From contig NZ_JAPMLT010000001.1 of NCBI RefSeq assembly GCF_026410385.1, positions 620,001-684,000 on the forward strand: a DNA stretch of 64,000 nt, in the 5' to 3' direction. Positions 33,756 through 44,373 of this stretch are shown here, in pieces (position 1 is the stretch's first letter; each line of letters begins with the position of its first letter). The DNA is from Tumebacillus lacus (GTDB lineage Bacteria; Bacillota; Bacilli; Tumebacillales; Tumebacillaceae). A program made the position numbers and the translations under genes. Under the pieces are notes generated by a model. That model was not told where the DNA came from, did not search any database, and was given only the letters and a program-made list of their open reading frames with translations.

Positions 33756-36700
33756 GGCTGTCCGAGCTGTCTGTCAAACGCCCGGTCGCCGCGGCGATGA
33801 TCATCGTCGCCCTCGTCATCCTCGGCGGCGTCTCCCTGTTTAAACTGCCGGTCGAACTGTTTCCCCGCATGACCTTCCCGATCGCCGCCGTCACCTTGCA
33901 AAGCCCCGGCAGCGGCCCGGAAGTGCTGGAAAACATGATCACCCGTCCGCTGGAGGAGATCCTCGGCACCGCCAACAACGTCAAAAACATCTCCTCCGTC
34001 ACCCGCAGCGGCGGCGTCTTGATCCTCGTCGAGTTTGACTGGGGCACCGACATGGACTTTGCCACCTTGCAGATGCGGGAAAAAGTAGACTACATCCGGC
34101 CGCTGCTTCCCGCCGGCACGCAAGCGCCGACCGTGCTGCGCTTCGATCCCAATTTGCTGCCGGTCGTACAGCTCGGCATGACGGGCGGCCGCGACCTGAA
34201 CGAGCTCGACCTGCTCGCCGACGAGACGATCAAGCGCCGTCTGGAGCGGGTCGAAGGCGTCGCTGCCGTTCAGGTCACCGGCGGCAGCACCCAGGTCATC
34301 GAGATCACCGTCAACCCGCTGGCCCTGCAATCGCGCGGCTTGACGCTCGATCAACTGAGCAAACTGCTCGCCGCTGAAAATCTCACCCTCTCCGGCGGCT
34401 CCGTGCGCGAGGCTGGCCGCGACATGGCGATCCTGATCCAAGGCCACTATCCTGATCTGGAGACGATCCGGACCCTGCCCTTGGCCTCGCCGCAGGGGAA
34501 CCGCTTCCACCTGCGCGACGTCGCCACCGTGGCAGAGGTGACCGACAACGCCGGTCACCTCTCGCGAATGAACGGTCATCCCGGCGTGTCGCTCTCGATT
34601 CAAAAACTGTCGGACGCCAACACCGTCCAAGTCTCCCGAGGTGTCGAACAGGCGTTGGACGACTTAAAAAAAGATCTGCCGGACAACGTGCAGATCACGC
34701 CGCTGTTTGACCAAGCCGACTTTATCATCATGTCGGTGCGCACCCTCACCCGCGACATGCTGCTCGGCGGCCTGTTTGCGGTGCTGATCCTGCGCCTGTT
34801 CTTGAAAAGCTGGCGAAGCACGCTCGTCATCTCCTTGGCAATCCCGATCTCGATCATCGCCACGTTCATCATGGTGTACTTTGCCGGGATGACGGTGAAC
34901 ATGCTGACGATGGGCGGTCTCGCCCTCGGCGTCGGGGCGATGGTCGACACCGCCGTCGTCATCTTGGAAAATATTTTCCGCCATCGCCAGCTCGGACGTC
35001 CGTTGCGGGAGGCGGTGCTCGACGGCTCCAGCGAAGTCTCGCTCGCCGTCACAGCGGCCGCGTTTGCATCGGTCGTCGTCTTTTCGCCGATCATCTTCGT
35101 CTCCGGGCTCGCTGCGCAACTGTTCAAACCGTTGGCGCTCACCGTCACGTTTTCCCATCTGGCGTCGCTGTTCAGCGCCTTGCTGCTCGTGCCGATGTTC
35201 GCCTACTATTTTCTGCGCGGGGACAAGCAGATGAAAACGGACCAGACGGAACTGGCGAAGGAAGAGACCGCCAAGGAGGAGACGCTCGGTCGCCTCGGCC
35301 GTCTCTACGCCCGCCTCCTCCACCGGGCGGTGAACCGTCGCAAAACGGTCTACTTCACCACCTTGCTCCTGCTCGCGCTGTCTGCGGCCGCCTATCCGTT
35401 TCTCGGCAAAGAATTCATGCCCAAAGGCGACCAAGGGGCGATCCAGATCAACCTCGACCTGCCGCCGGGCACGCCGCTTTTGCACACCTCGCAGCGCGTC
35501 GCCGATGCGGAAGCGCGGCTTGGGCAGGTGCCGGAGATCGAAACCACGTTTGTCACCATCGGCGGCGGCAATTTATTCAACCCGACAGCGGGCATCCAAA
35601 CGCAAAAAGCGGTGCTGAACGTCCAACTGCGCACCGCCCGCGACCGCACCACCGCTGCGGTCGCCGATGACATTCGGGCTCGCCTGCGCGACATCCCGGC
35701 CGCCCGCATCGCCGTGCAAGTCTCCGGCGACCAGTTCGGCGGCGGAGCAGGACGCCCGATCCAGATCCGGCTGCGCGGCGACGACCCGGAGCTTCTGCGT
35801 ACGCTCGCCCGGCAGACCGAGCAGGAGATCTCCGCTGTCGAAGGCGTGCGCGAAGCATCGGCCGCCCGCGAAGCTCTCACCCAAGAACTGCGCGTCACCG
35901 TCGACCGGGAAAAGGCACTCTCCTACGGGCTCTCCCACGCGCAGATCGCCGCTCAGATCCACCAGTTGGTGCAGGGGCAGACCGTCACCCGCTACCGCAG
36001 CAAAGGCCGGGAGCTCGACGTGCGCGTCACCATTCCGCCCGACATGCGCAGCTCCGTCGAGCGACTGCGCCACCTGCAGCTCCTCTCGCCGCTGGGCGGC
36101 AACGTCGCCCTCGACACGGTCGCCCGGTTGAACATGGCAACCGGACCGGCTCAGATCTCCCGCTACAACAACCTGCGCGAGATGACCGTCGAAGCCGACT
36201 ACCAAGGCAGAAGCCTCGGCCACGTCATGGATGACATCCGCCAGCGGCTCGGACAAAACGTGACGCTGCCCGCCGGCTATTCCATCGAGTACGGCGGCGA
36301 GTCGGAGCAGATGTCCGACGCCTTTACCAAATTGCAAGGTGCGCTCGTCCTCGCCGTCATCCTCGTCTACATGGTGATGGCGGCACAGTTCGAGTCATTT
36401 TTCCACCCGCTCGTGATCATGTTCTCCGTCCCGGTCACCGTGATCGGTGTCGTGTTCGGCCTGCTGGTGACGGGGCGGTCGCTCGGTGTCGGCGCGTTTA
36501 TCGGCCTGATCGTGCTGGTCGGCATCGTCGTCAACAACGCGATCATCCTCGTCGACTACATCAACCGCCTGCGCCGCCGGGGACTGGACCGCGTCGAGGC
36601 GGTGCTGGAGGCAGGTCCCGTCCGTCTGCGCCCGATCCTGATGACAGCCGGCGCGACCGTGCTCGGACTCCTGCCCGCGTCGCTCGGCTACGGCGAAGGA

Positions 36701-36835
36701 GCGGAGATCCAAGCCCCGCTCGCCACCGTCGTGCTGTTTGGCCTGACCTTCTCGACGTTGATCACGCTGGTGCTCGTCCCTGTCGTCTATCTCTCGCTCG
36801 ATGAATGGTTTTCGAGACTCAAAGCCCGGAGGTGA
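33752..36835 (+). CDS. RND family efflux pump (HAE1/SwrC-like)
   Basis: A 1027-residue proton-driven exporter with the two-fold RND layout: helix 1, large outer loop (about 35-330), helices 2-6, helix 7 near 545, second outer loop and helices 8-12. The helix-4 motif reads [14 protein letters not shown] near residue 400: only one Asp of the usual DD pair is present, as in metal-type pumps, although the rest is HAE1-like. SwrC/YerP of B. subtilis exports surfactin and fatty-acid-like compounds. Substrate here is unknown. Confidence 0.9.
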   Translation: MRLSELSVKRPVAAAMIIVALVILGGVSLFKLPVELFPRMTFPIAAVTLQSPGSGPEVLENMITRPLEEILGTANNVKNISSVTRSGGVLILVEFDWGTDMDFATLQMREKVDYIRPLLPAGTQAPTVLRFDPNLLPVVQLGMTGGRDLNELDLLADETIKRRLERVEGVAAVQVTGGSTQVIEITVNPLALQSRGLTLDQLSKLLAAENLTLSGGSVREAGRDMAILIQGHYPDLETIRTLPLASPQGNRFHLRDVATVAEVTDNAGHLSRMNGHPGVSLSIQKLSDANTVQVSRGVEQALDDLKKDLPDNVQITPLFDQADFIIMSVRTLTRDMLLGGLFAVLILRLFLKSWRSTLVISLAIPISIIATFIMVYFAGMTVNMLTMGGLALGVGAMVDTAVVILENIFRHRQLGRPLREAVLDGSSEVSLAVTAAAFASVVVFSPIIFVSGLAAQLFKPLALTVTFSHLASLFSALLLVPMFAYYFLRGDKQMKTDQTELAKEETAKEETLGRLGRLYARLLHRAVNRRKTVYFTTLLLLALSAAAYPFLGKEFMPKGDQGAIQINLDLPPGTPLLHTSQRVADAEARLGQVPEIETTFVTIGGGNLFNPTAGIQTQKAVLNVQLRTARDRTTAAVADDIRARLRDIPAARIAVQVSGDQFGGGAGRPIQIRLRGDDPELLRTLARQTEQEISAVEGVREASAAREALTQELRVTVDREKALSYGLSHAQIAAQIHQLVQGQTVTRYRSKGRELDVRVTIPPDMRSSVERLRHLQLLSPLGGNVALDTVARLNMATGPAQISRYNNLREMTVEADYQGRSLGHVMDDIRQRLGQNVTLPAGYSIEYGGESEQMSDAFTKLQGALVLAVILVYMVMAAQFESFFHPLVIMFSVPVTVIGVVFGLLVTGRSLGVGAFIGLIVLVGIVVNNAIILVDYINRLRRRGLDRVEAVLEAGPVRLRPILMTAGATVLGLLPASLGYGEGAEIQAPLATVVLFGLTFSTLITLVLVPVVYLSLDEWFSRLKARR

Positions 36836-36841
36836 TGCGAA

Positions 36842-37915
36842 GTGTTCGTTCGCGCTCTGCTCCTCTGCCTGTGCCTGCTGCTCGCAGGACTCAGTCCGGC
36901 GCACGCGCACATGGGCAGCGTCCTGCCTGAACACGTGACCTACGTCGCCATCGGTGACTCCGTCTCCGCCGGATGGGGATCGCCGCCCGTCAACGGGTCG
37001 CGGCTGAACGGCTACGTCTCGCACCTGCATCGCCAACTGCTGTTGCGCGGCAGTTCCGACCTGCACAACCTCGGCATCCCGGGACTTACCTCCGGTCAGT
37101 TTCTCTTTTTGCTCGAACACTGGCCTGAGTTGAGCCAGACGATCAAAAAAGCCGACCTGATCACGCTCTCCGTCGGCGGCAACGACATCATCTGGACCGA
37201 CCACCAAAGCCCGGGCGACGTCGCGAAAATGCGCGAGGCGCTGACCAAGTATGAAGAGAACATCGAAAAGATCCTGACAGACGTCCGCCAATTGAACGAA
37301 GACGCCCGCCTGTTCGTCCTCGAAGTCTACAATCCGTTTCCCGTCGACGACGCCCGCCACGCGCAGCTCGCCGAATGGGTGATCTGGGTCAACGAATCGC
37401 TCGCGGCCGCCGCCAACCAGCATGACGCCAGCGTCGTGCCGACCGCGTCGCTGTTTTTAAAGCACGAAAACGAATACGTCAACCTGAAACAAAACGACAT
37501 TCACCCGAACAATGAAGGCCACACCCGCATCGCCGAACAGATCTCGCACGCCCTGTTTGGCAAATTCATCCCGCTGCTCGTACAAGGAGACATGAACCCC
37601 ACCCTGCTCCTCGACGGCAAGCCCAAGCAACTGCACGCCGGGCTCCTCTACGAAAACGGAACCGTCTATGTCGCTGCCGATCAACTCCGACAGCTCTACG
37701 GCCCGGAGACAATCCGCCAGCTGCGCACCCGCATCGGCGCCCTGTGGTTGCGGATGAACGGCAAATTTGTCAAACTGCCCTCCCCGGTGCTTCTGTACGG
37801 GAGCGAACCGTATCTGCCGATCCGAGCGGTCTCCGAGTCGCTCGGGGCGAAAGTGTACTGGGTCGAGGACAGCCGGACGATCAACATCGTCACCCGCAAA
37901 GACCCGGCGAAATAA
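36842..37915 (+). CDS. SGNH/GDSL esterase with copper-amine-oxidase N-like domain
   Basis: A 357-residue secreted protein: signal peptide (about 1-22), SGNH hydrolase (about 30-240) and a copper amine oxidase N-terminal-like domain (about 250-355), a fold common in Bacillales surface proteins. Catalytic blocks are GDSVSAGWG, SVGGND and DIHPNNEGH. It starts at GTG (36842), 6 bases after the pump stop, so it belongs to the efflux operon. It might act on an exported ester or on wall acyl groups; this is inferred from position only. Confidence 0.85.
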   Translation: MFVRALLLCLCLLLAGLSPAHAHMGSVLPEHVTYVAIGDSVSAGWGSPPVNGSRLNGYVSHLHRQLLLRGSSDLHNLGIPGLTSGQFLFLLEHWPELSQTIKKADLITLSVGGNDIIWTDHQSPGDVAKMREALTKYEENIEKILTDVRQLNEDARLFVLEVYNPFPVDDARHAQLAEWVIWVNESLAAAANQHDASVVPTASLFLKHENEYVNLKQNDIHPNNEGHTRIAEQISHALFGKFIPLLVQGDMNPTLLLDGKPKQLHAGLLYENGTVYVAADQLRQLYGPETIRQLRTRIGALWLRMNGKFVKLPSPVLLYGSEPYLPIRAVSESLGAKVYWVEDSRTINIVTRKDPAK

Positions 37916-37939
37916 GCAACGAGGAAGAAGGAACTGCCC

Positions 37940-38623
37940 ATGCACAACATGCCCGCCCTGTTGATTCGCTCCACCGTCTCTCTGATCTTGCTCTTTGCCG
38001 TGACCCGGCTGATCGGCAAACGCCAACTGTCACAGATGACGTTCTTCGAATACACAGTCGGCATCACCATCGGCAGCATCGCCGCCGCGCTGGCTTATGA
38101 TTTGGAAAGCCACTATGTAAACGGGTTGGTCGCCATCGGCGTCTATGCGGCCATCCCCTACTCGGTTTCGTGGCTGTCAATGAAGAGCAAGTGGTTTCGT
38201 AACTTCGTCGAAGGCAAAAACACTGTGCTGATCCAGGATGGCAAAGTGCTGGAGCAAAATTTGGCAAAGGAGCACTTGACCACCGATGAACTGCTCGAAC
38301 ATCTGCGGCTGAAAAACGCCTTCCAGATCGGCGACGTCGACTTCGCGATCATGGAATCGAACGGTCGGATCAGCGTCCGTCTCAAACCGCAACTCATGCC
38401 GCTCACCCCAAAGGACATCCACCTGAATGTCCGTCCGCACAACGAACCGACCACCGTCATCATGGACGGCACCCTGTTGCCGAAAGCGCTCGCCCGCATC
38501 GGCCTCGACCGGACGTGGGTCGAGCGGGAATTGGAGAACAAGCGGCTCACCGTCGACGACGTTTTTTTGGGGCAGATCAACGCAGACAAGTCCCTGTATG
38601 TGGATTTGTACAGGGACAAATGA
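37940..38623 (+). CDS. DUF421 membrane protein (YetF family)
   Basis: A 227-residue protein with three N-terminal membrane helices, including RLIGKRQLSQMTFFEYTVGI, and a cytoplasmic DUF421/YetF domain from about residue 85 with the VQ-type GKVLEQNLAKE segment. YetF-family proteins occur in spores and membranes of bacilli. It follows the SGNH gene by 24 bases and may be in the same transcript, which ends at a strong terminator. Confidence 0.9.
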   Translation: MHNMPALLIRSTVSLILLFAVTRLIGKRQLSQMTFFEYTVGITIGSIAAALAYDLESHYVNGLVAIGVYAAIPYSVSWLSMKSKWFRNFVEGKNTVLIQDGKVLEQNLAKEHLTTDELLEHLRLKNAFQIGDVDFAIMESNGRISVRLKPQLMPLTPKDIHLNVRPHNEPTTVIMDGTLLPKALARIGLDRTWVERELENKRLTVDDVFLGQINADKSLYVDLYRDK

Positions 38624-38664
38624 AAAGACCAACGGACGAGGTTCATCTCCGTTGGTCTTCTTTG
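38623..38664. terminator. Bidirectional terminator
   Basis: AAGACCAACGGA (38625-38636) and TCCGTTGGTCTT (38648-38659) form a perfect 12-bp stem between the converging DUF421 and ArsB-like genes. Confidence 0.87.
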
Positions 38665-38665
38665 T

Positions 38666-39952
<1,287 letters not shown>

Positions 39953-40041
39953 AGGTGATTCACACCCTCTCTGTCCAACACGTCAGAAAACACACGCATA
40001 GAATACCCATTTCAAAGAAAAACTGTTCCCGCCAACATAGT

Positions 40042-40072
40042 CATATAAACATATCGTTATATGGCTTGTCAA
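40042..40072 (-). promoter_or_regulatory. Promoter and operator of the ArsB-like gene
   Basis: TTGACA on the minus strand (40067-40072) is followed by a perfect 7-bp inverted repeat CATATAA (40042-40048) and TTATATG (40057-40063) that covers the spacer and -10 region. The AT-rich palindrome is of the ArsR/SmtB style. Confidence 0.55.
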
Positions 40073-40113
40073 ATAAAAAGACCAACGAACACAAAAGTGT
40101 GTCGCTGGTCTTT
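40073..40113 (-). terminator. Terminator of the helicase operon
   Basis: AAAGACCA (40077-40084) and TGGTCTTT (40106-40113), plus an inner ACAC/GTGT helix, are followed by a T run on the minus strand. Confidence 0.8.
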
Positions 40114-40166
40114 GGAGATTTGTCAAGAACGAGCGGTCTGCTGTCGGTCGCTCCGTGAAATGATCT

Positions 40167-42413
40167 TTATTGCGTCAGTTCAACAGGTTTTGAAGCTTCC
40201 AGCAACCCCAGATACAGACACAATTCCAGATGCAGGTCGCTGATCTTCTCCACGCCCGCGAACTTGATCAGCACCCGCCGTCCGCCGTTTCCCGACAGCG
40301 GGATGATCTCCTCGACGATGCCCGGTCCCATGTCCTTGTGATGCAGCGTGTCCCCTTTGGAGATCTCCAGCGACCCGTAGCGATCCAGTGCCGCCTTCAT
40401 CCGCTCATTCGCAGGCACAGCGGCGGCTGCGGCCGTTTTGCTTTTCGCTTTGCCGGTGCCGCTGCTGTCGGTGGAGACGGTGACGCGGACGGGACGGGGT
40501 ACCAGCCCGGTCTCGTACAGGAACGGCGAGACCTCCGCCCGATGACCGTGGTAGTTCATCGGCGCGGACAAGGTCAAGTACTCTTTGGCCCGGGTCATGC
40601 CGACGTACAGGAGGCGACGCTCCTCTTCCAACGCCGCGTCCCGCTTTTCCCCCTCCGCAGCCAGTGCTTTCGGGTGGGGGAGCATATCGGCGACGAGGCC
40701 GATGCAATACACGTGGCCGAACTCCAGACCCTTCGCCCGGTGCATCGTCATCAACTGCACGCCCTCACCCTTGTGCCGCGACTTGCGAATCGTCTCGGCG
40801 ACCTCGGCGATGTGCGCGAGAAAGTCGGGGATCGTCCGATGCCCGATCACCGCTTCTTCCAGCTCCTCCAGCGGATCTTTGACCTGTTTGAGATCGTTGC
40901 CCGTCTTGATCGAGTATTCTTCCAAATATTTATCATACCCGATCACCTGCCGGATCGTGCGCAGAGCCTGTCCGGGCGTTTGCAGGCGCAGCGACCGGAT
41001 GTCCTGCATCAACTGCTCCAGCTTTGCCGTCTGGTACGGCTCCAGACCGGACAGGTGCGGCAGTGCCTCCAGATACGTCACGTTTTTCTCCCGCCGGATC
41101 GTGTGCGCTTCCTCGACCCAGCGGTCGGCCGACATGTACCGCTTCGGCCGGTTGATGATCTGCACCAGCCCGTCCAGATCGTCCGGGTCGAGCGCGAGAC
41201 GCATATAGGTCAGCACATCGCGCACCTGCCAACGGCGGTAAAAATCGCCCTCGGCATCATGCAGCGTAAACGGCAGATTGCGTTTGACGAGTCCGTCGAT
41301 GATCGCCCGGACCTGAATGTTGGTCCGGTACAGCACCGCGATGTCTTCGAGCACCGTGCCGTCCGCGACCTTTTTCTCCATCTCCGTCAAGATCTGCTCC
41401 GCCTCCGACCGCTCGCCTTCCGGACGGATCACCGTCGGCTGCACCCCGGCGCGGCCCGTGCCGCGAATCTTTTTGCTCTGCCGCTTTTTGTTGTGCAGGA
41501 TCAGCCGCGACGCCGTCTCGATCACCGGATCGGTCGAGCGGTAGTTGGTCGCGAGGATCACCTTGCCGCTGCCCGGGAACAGCGTGTCAAAGCCGAGCAG
41601 ATACTCGACCTGCGAGCCCCGAAACCGGTAGATCGACTGGTCATCATCGCCGACGATGCACACGTTGCCGTGCGCGCCGAGCAGCCGGATCACTTCGTAC
41701 TGGGCGAGGTTGGTGTCTTGAAACTCATCGACCAAAATGTACTGGAAACGACGGCGATAGTGCTCCAGCACGGTCGGGTTGCTCTTCAACAACGCATGGC
41801 AATGCACGAGGATATCGTCATAGTCCCAGCGCTCCTGCCGCTTTTTCTGCGCTTCGTACCCGGCGAACAGCTCTTTGAACTGCTGGTTCTCCGGCTTCGT
41901 CGCTTTGATCCGCTCAGGCATGATCAAATTGTTTTTGCACAGCCCGATCTTTTGCAGCGCTTCCGCCACCTCTTCGTCGTCGCCGTCCTTGCCTTGACCG
42001 CGCAAAAGAGTGCGGATGATCTGCCGCTGCTCCTGCTCTTCCAGCAGTTGCGGCACGCGGCCGCCCGACTGCTGAAGCAGGATGCGCATGAAGATCGAGT
42101 GAAACGTCCCGATCTCCGCCGACCGCACCATCTGCGGTCCAAGCCCTGGCATCGCCGCCAGCCGCGTCTTCATCTCTTCCGCCGCCGCACGTGTAAACGT
42201 CACGACGAGCATGCTGTGCGCCGGTATCCCGGCCACCTGCATCATATAGGAGGCCCGGCAGGTCAAGACGGTCGTCTTGCCGCTGCCCGGCCCCGCAAAC
42301 ACGACGAGAGGCCCCGTCACATGACGGACCGCCTCTCGCTGTTCTTCATTCAATCGAATGCCAAATGTGTTCAATCGTTCAAAAAAAACGGTCTCCAGGG
42401 AGTTGTTGCTCAT
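40167..42413 (-). CDS. UvrD/PcrA-like DNA helicase
   Basis: A 748-residue superfamily 1A helicase. Motif I is GPGSGKTT near residue 38, motif II is VDEFQDTN near 230, followed by QSIYRFRG, and motif VI reads EERRLLYVGMTRAK near 605. The C-terminus (GDTLHHKDMGPGIVEE and on) looks like the Tudor-type RNA polymerase contact domain of PcrA. It is shorter and more divergent than housekeeping PcrA and is not next to ligA, so it may be a second helicase. It is the third gene of an operon with two proteins sharing a helical tail (42419-43725). Confidence 0.88.
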   Translation of the reverse strand: MSNNSLETVFFERLNTFGIRLNEEQREAVRHVTGPLVVFAGPGSGKTTVLTCRASYMMQVAGIPAHSMLVVTFTRAAAEEMKTRLAAMPGLGPQMVRSAEIGTFHSIFMRILLQQSGGRVPQLLEEQEQRQIIRTLLRGQGKDGDDEEVAEALQKIGLCKNNLIMPERIKATKPENQQFKELFAGYEAQKKRQERWDYDDILVHCHALLKSNPTVLEHYRRRFQYILVDEFQDTNLAQYEVIRLLGAHGNVCIVGDDDQSIYRFRGSQVEYLLGFDTLFPGSGKVILATNYRSTDPVIETASRLILHNKKRQSKKIRGTGRAGVQPTVIRPEGERSEAEQILTEMEKKVADGTVLEDIAVLYRTNIQVRAIIDGLVKRNLPFTLHDAEGDFYRRWQVRDVLTYMRLALDPDDLDGLVQIINRPKRYMSADRWVEEAHTIRREKNVTYLEALPHLSGLEPYQTAKLEQLMQDIRSLRLQTPGQALRTIRQVIGYDKYLEEYSIKTGNDLKQVKDPLEELEEAVIGHRTIPDFLAHIAEVAETIRKSRHKGEGVQLMTMHRAKGLEFGHVYCIGLVADMLPHPKALAAEGEKRDAALEEERRLLYVGMTRAKEYLTLSAPMNYHGHRAEVSPFLYETGLVPRPVRVTVSTDSSGTGKAKSKTAAAAAVPANERMKAALDRYGSLEISKGDTLHHKDMGPGIVEEIIPLSGNGGRRVLIKFAGVEKISDLHLELCLYLGLLEASKPVELTQ

Positions 42414-42418
42414 GGCTC

Positions 42419-42694
42419 TCAATCCTCATCGCCGCCGACACCGGAGCGGATCGCCGCCCGGGAATCCAGTCCGGAAGGGACGTCTTCCCAGCGGCGGATA
42501 AACTCATTCAAATCACGAATCAGCCGCTCCAGCTCGCGTTTCTCGACCAACAGTTTGGCGATCGAGTCCAGATCGGATTCGTCAAACCGCGAAACGACTT
42601 GGTCAGGCAATTGATTATACCGAAACTGCCACGTCGAGACAACGGCGCGCAACCGCTGAAAACGGCGCTCCAGTCCTTTGCCCGGCATCTGCAT
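42419..42694 (-). CDS. Helical-tail protein upstream of the helicase
   Basis: A 91-residue protein without known family. Residues 29-70 (from LPDQVVSRFDESDLDSI to RRW at 67-69) closely resemble the C-terminus of the next protein, with 14 identities over 43 aligned positions including P, F, DL, I, KL, L, L, DL, I and W. The rest is charged. It lies 5 bases from the helicase ATG and 20 bases from the preceding gene, so all three are one operon. A shared docking or oligomerisation module is inferred. Confidence 0.65.
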   Translation of the reverse strand: MQMPGKGLERRFQRLRAVVSTWQFRYNQLPDQVVSRFDESDLDSIAKLLVEKRELERLIRDLNEFIRRWEDVPSGLDSRAAIRSGVGGDED

Positions 42695-42714
42695 CGCCTG
42701 CGCTCAGCCTCCTG

Positions 42715-43725
42715 TTACTCGGCGCGGTCCGCAGCCGACCACTTGGCGATGACCGCCTGCAGGTCTTCTGCCAGCTCAGCCAGACGCTTGCGTTGGTTCA
42801 TCAGCTTTTCGATCCCTTGCAGGTCTTCGAGGTTGAACAGGTTGAGCACCTCGTTCGGGATCTCCTGATTGCGCTCCGTCAGGGTCGTGCTCGCAGACGC
42901 CAGTTGCGCCAATACAGTGGTGACCAATTGATCGGTGGAGACGTTCTCCATTTTTTCTTCCGTGATCACCATATCCATCATCATCGTCTCGCTCATCTGA
43001 GAATCCTCCTTGCGCTCCGTCGGCTTGTCCAATGTGTGTGTTTCTATCGTCTCTGGTTCAATAATAGGTTCCACCGGCATCCCCACCGCCGCAGCCGCCT
43101 CCGGTTCCACCAGCAGGCAGTCGACCGTTTCCCCCGACGCCGCAAAGCGCGGGTCGAGCTCCGGATAGAAGATCAAGGTCTTGCCCTGCAACGTCTCTTC
43201 CTCGGCGAGCAGTCCGAGCAGATCGGTACGATCGGCGCGGCGCTGGCCAAACTCGGTCATCAGCGCGGCGACCGCGTCGTTGACCAGTTCCCATTCGGTC
43301 AACAGCCACTCGCCATTCTCAAGGCGTGCAAAGCGGGGGTCGCGGTCCAAATCGACGCGCGACATCAATTCGCCGCGTCCGCGACGGGTCGCATCCTGTA
43401 AGTGGCGCAGGATGGCGCCGTGCTTTTGCGGGCTCCCCTTCTCTTGCAAAAAACGGTAGCTCAGGTCGTTCAGCTCGTCCGCGATCGATGCCCGCAGAAC
43501 GTGCCGCTCCTCCTCCGTCTTCACAAACGCGCCGTGCGCCGCATTCAAGGCTGCACGCACGCGGGCGGGGATTGATTCGAGGGACTTTTCATCTCCCGCA
43601 GCATAGCCGCTCAGGACTTCTTGCACCAGCTCAGACTCCGTCCGGCCGGTCTCGCTCCCTTGCAGCAACCGCTTCAAGAAGCCCTCAAGGCTGTATCGAA
43701 ACGTCCATGCACTCTGTTGCAACAT
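42715..43725 (-). CDS. HARE-HTH-like protein with helical tail
   Basis: A 336-residue protein. Residues about 27-146 end in DPRFARLENGEWLLTEW (129-145), the signature of a HARE-HTH winged helix like that of the RNA polymerase delta subunit. A conserved alpha/beta stretch follows (about 165-220), then a low-complexity acidic linker and a C-terminal helical module (289-330) shared with the 91-residue neighbour. The combination suggests a transcription- or DNA-linked factor working with the downstream helicase. No named family recognised; function unknown. Confidence 0.65.
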   Translation of the reverse strand: MLQQSAWTFRYSLEGFLKRLLQGSETGRTESELVQEVLSGYAAGDEKSLESIPARVRAALNAAHGAFVKTEEERHVLRASIADELNDLSYRFLQEKGSPQKHGAILRHLQDATRRGRGELMSRVDLDRDPRFARLENGEWLLTEWELVNDAVAALMTEFGQRRADRTDLLGLLAEEETLQGKTLIFYPELDPRFAASGETVDCLLVEPEAAAAVGMPVEPIIEPETIETHTLDKPTERKEDSQMSETMMMDMVITEEKMENVSTDQLVTTVLAQLASASTTLTERNQEIPNEVLNLFNLEDLQGIEKLMNQRKRLAELAEDLQAVIAKWSAADRAE

Positions 43726-43805
43726 GTTGCTGTCATCCCCTTTATTTCAAAAAACTGCCGCCACTCCCATACATTTCGACGACAGGTGGTGAATTCCTGT
43801 CGGTA

Positions 43806-44264
43806 CTAGGAAGAAGAAGTTTGTAAAATCAACTTGCCCCGGCAGCGGCCGCAGCCGTATTTTTTCGTGTCGATCTTGCGTTTGCGAGGGTAGGTCTGTC
43901 CGCAAGCGGCGCAGGCGTAGAGATACTGCGTCTTCACTTCTCGGCGCAGTCCCGTGTCCGCACAGTAGCGAGAACCGCCGACCTTCGCCAGCATCTCTTT
44001 AAAATCGCGGTCCTGATGCCGGTAGCCGCGCCTTTGCAGATGCAGGTGATAATGGCACAGTTCGTGCTTGATCGTGCCGACCATCGCGTCGAGCCCGTGC
44101 AGGCGATAATGATGCGGATTGATCTCGATGTCATGAGTGCGCAACAGGTAGCGGCCGCCGGTCGTGCGCAGGCGGCCGTTAAACGTCGCCTTGTGCCGAA
44201 ACGGCCACCCGAACGACTCCTCCGACACACGCTCGACGAGCGTCTGCAACTCGTGGTCCTCCAT
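43806..44264 (-). CDS. SprT-like zinc metalloprotein
   Basis: A 152-residue protein of the SprT family. The metal site HELCHYH is near residue 67 and a C-terminal zinc ribbon has CAACGQ and CGRCRG pairs. Related SprT/Spartan domains are metalloproteases; bacterial short forms like B. subtilis YdcK have no proven substrate. It stands alone on the minus strand, downstream of the chemoreceptor's terminator. Confidence 0.9.
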   Translation of the reverse strand: MEDHELQTLVERVSEESFGWPFRHKATFNGRLRTTGGRYLLRTHDIEINPHHYRLHGLDAMVGTIKHELCHYHLHLQRRGYRHQDRDFKEMLAKVGGSRYCADTGLRREVKTQYLYACAACGQTYPRKRKIDTKKYGCGRCRGKLILQTSSS

Positions 44265-44314
44265 CTGTTCACCTCGCAGTCTCTTCCTTGTGAAACACTA
44301 CTCCTAACCCTAAC

Positions 44315-44353
44315 GAAAAACCCCCTGCTTTGACAAGGTCAAAACAAGGGGTT
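44315..44353 (-). terminator. Terminator of the chemoreceptor gene
   Basis: AACCCCTTG and a matching CAGGGGGTT arm with an inner TTTGAC/GTCAAA helix are followed by a T run on the minus strand. Confidence 0.78.
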
Positions 44354-44373
44354 CGCAAACTTTTTGAAAAGAC

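Noticed and set aside
40230-42614. A 794-codon plus-strand frame opposite the helicase gene
   Set aside because: High-GC mirror frame without recognisable domains; the minus-strand helicase has all superfamily 1 motifs.
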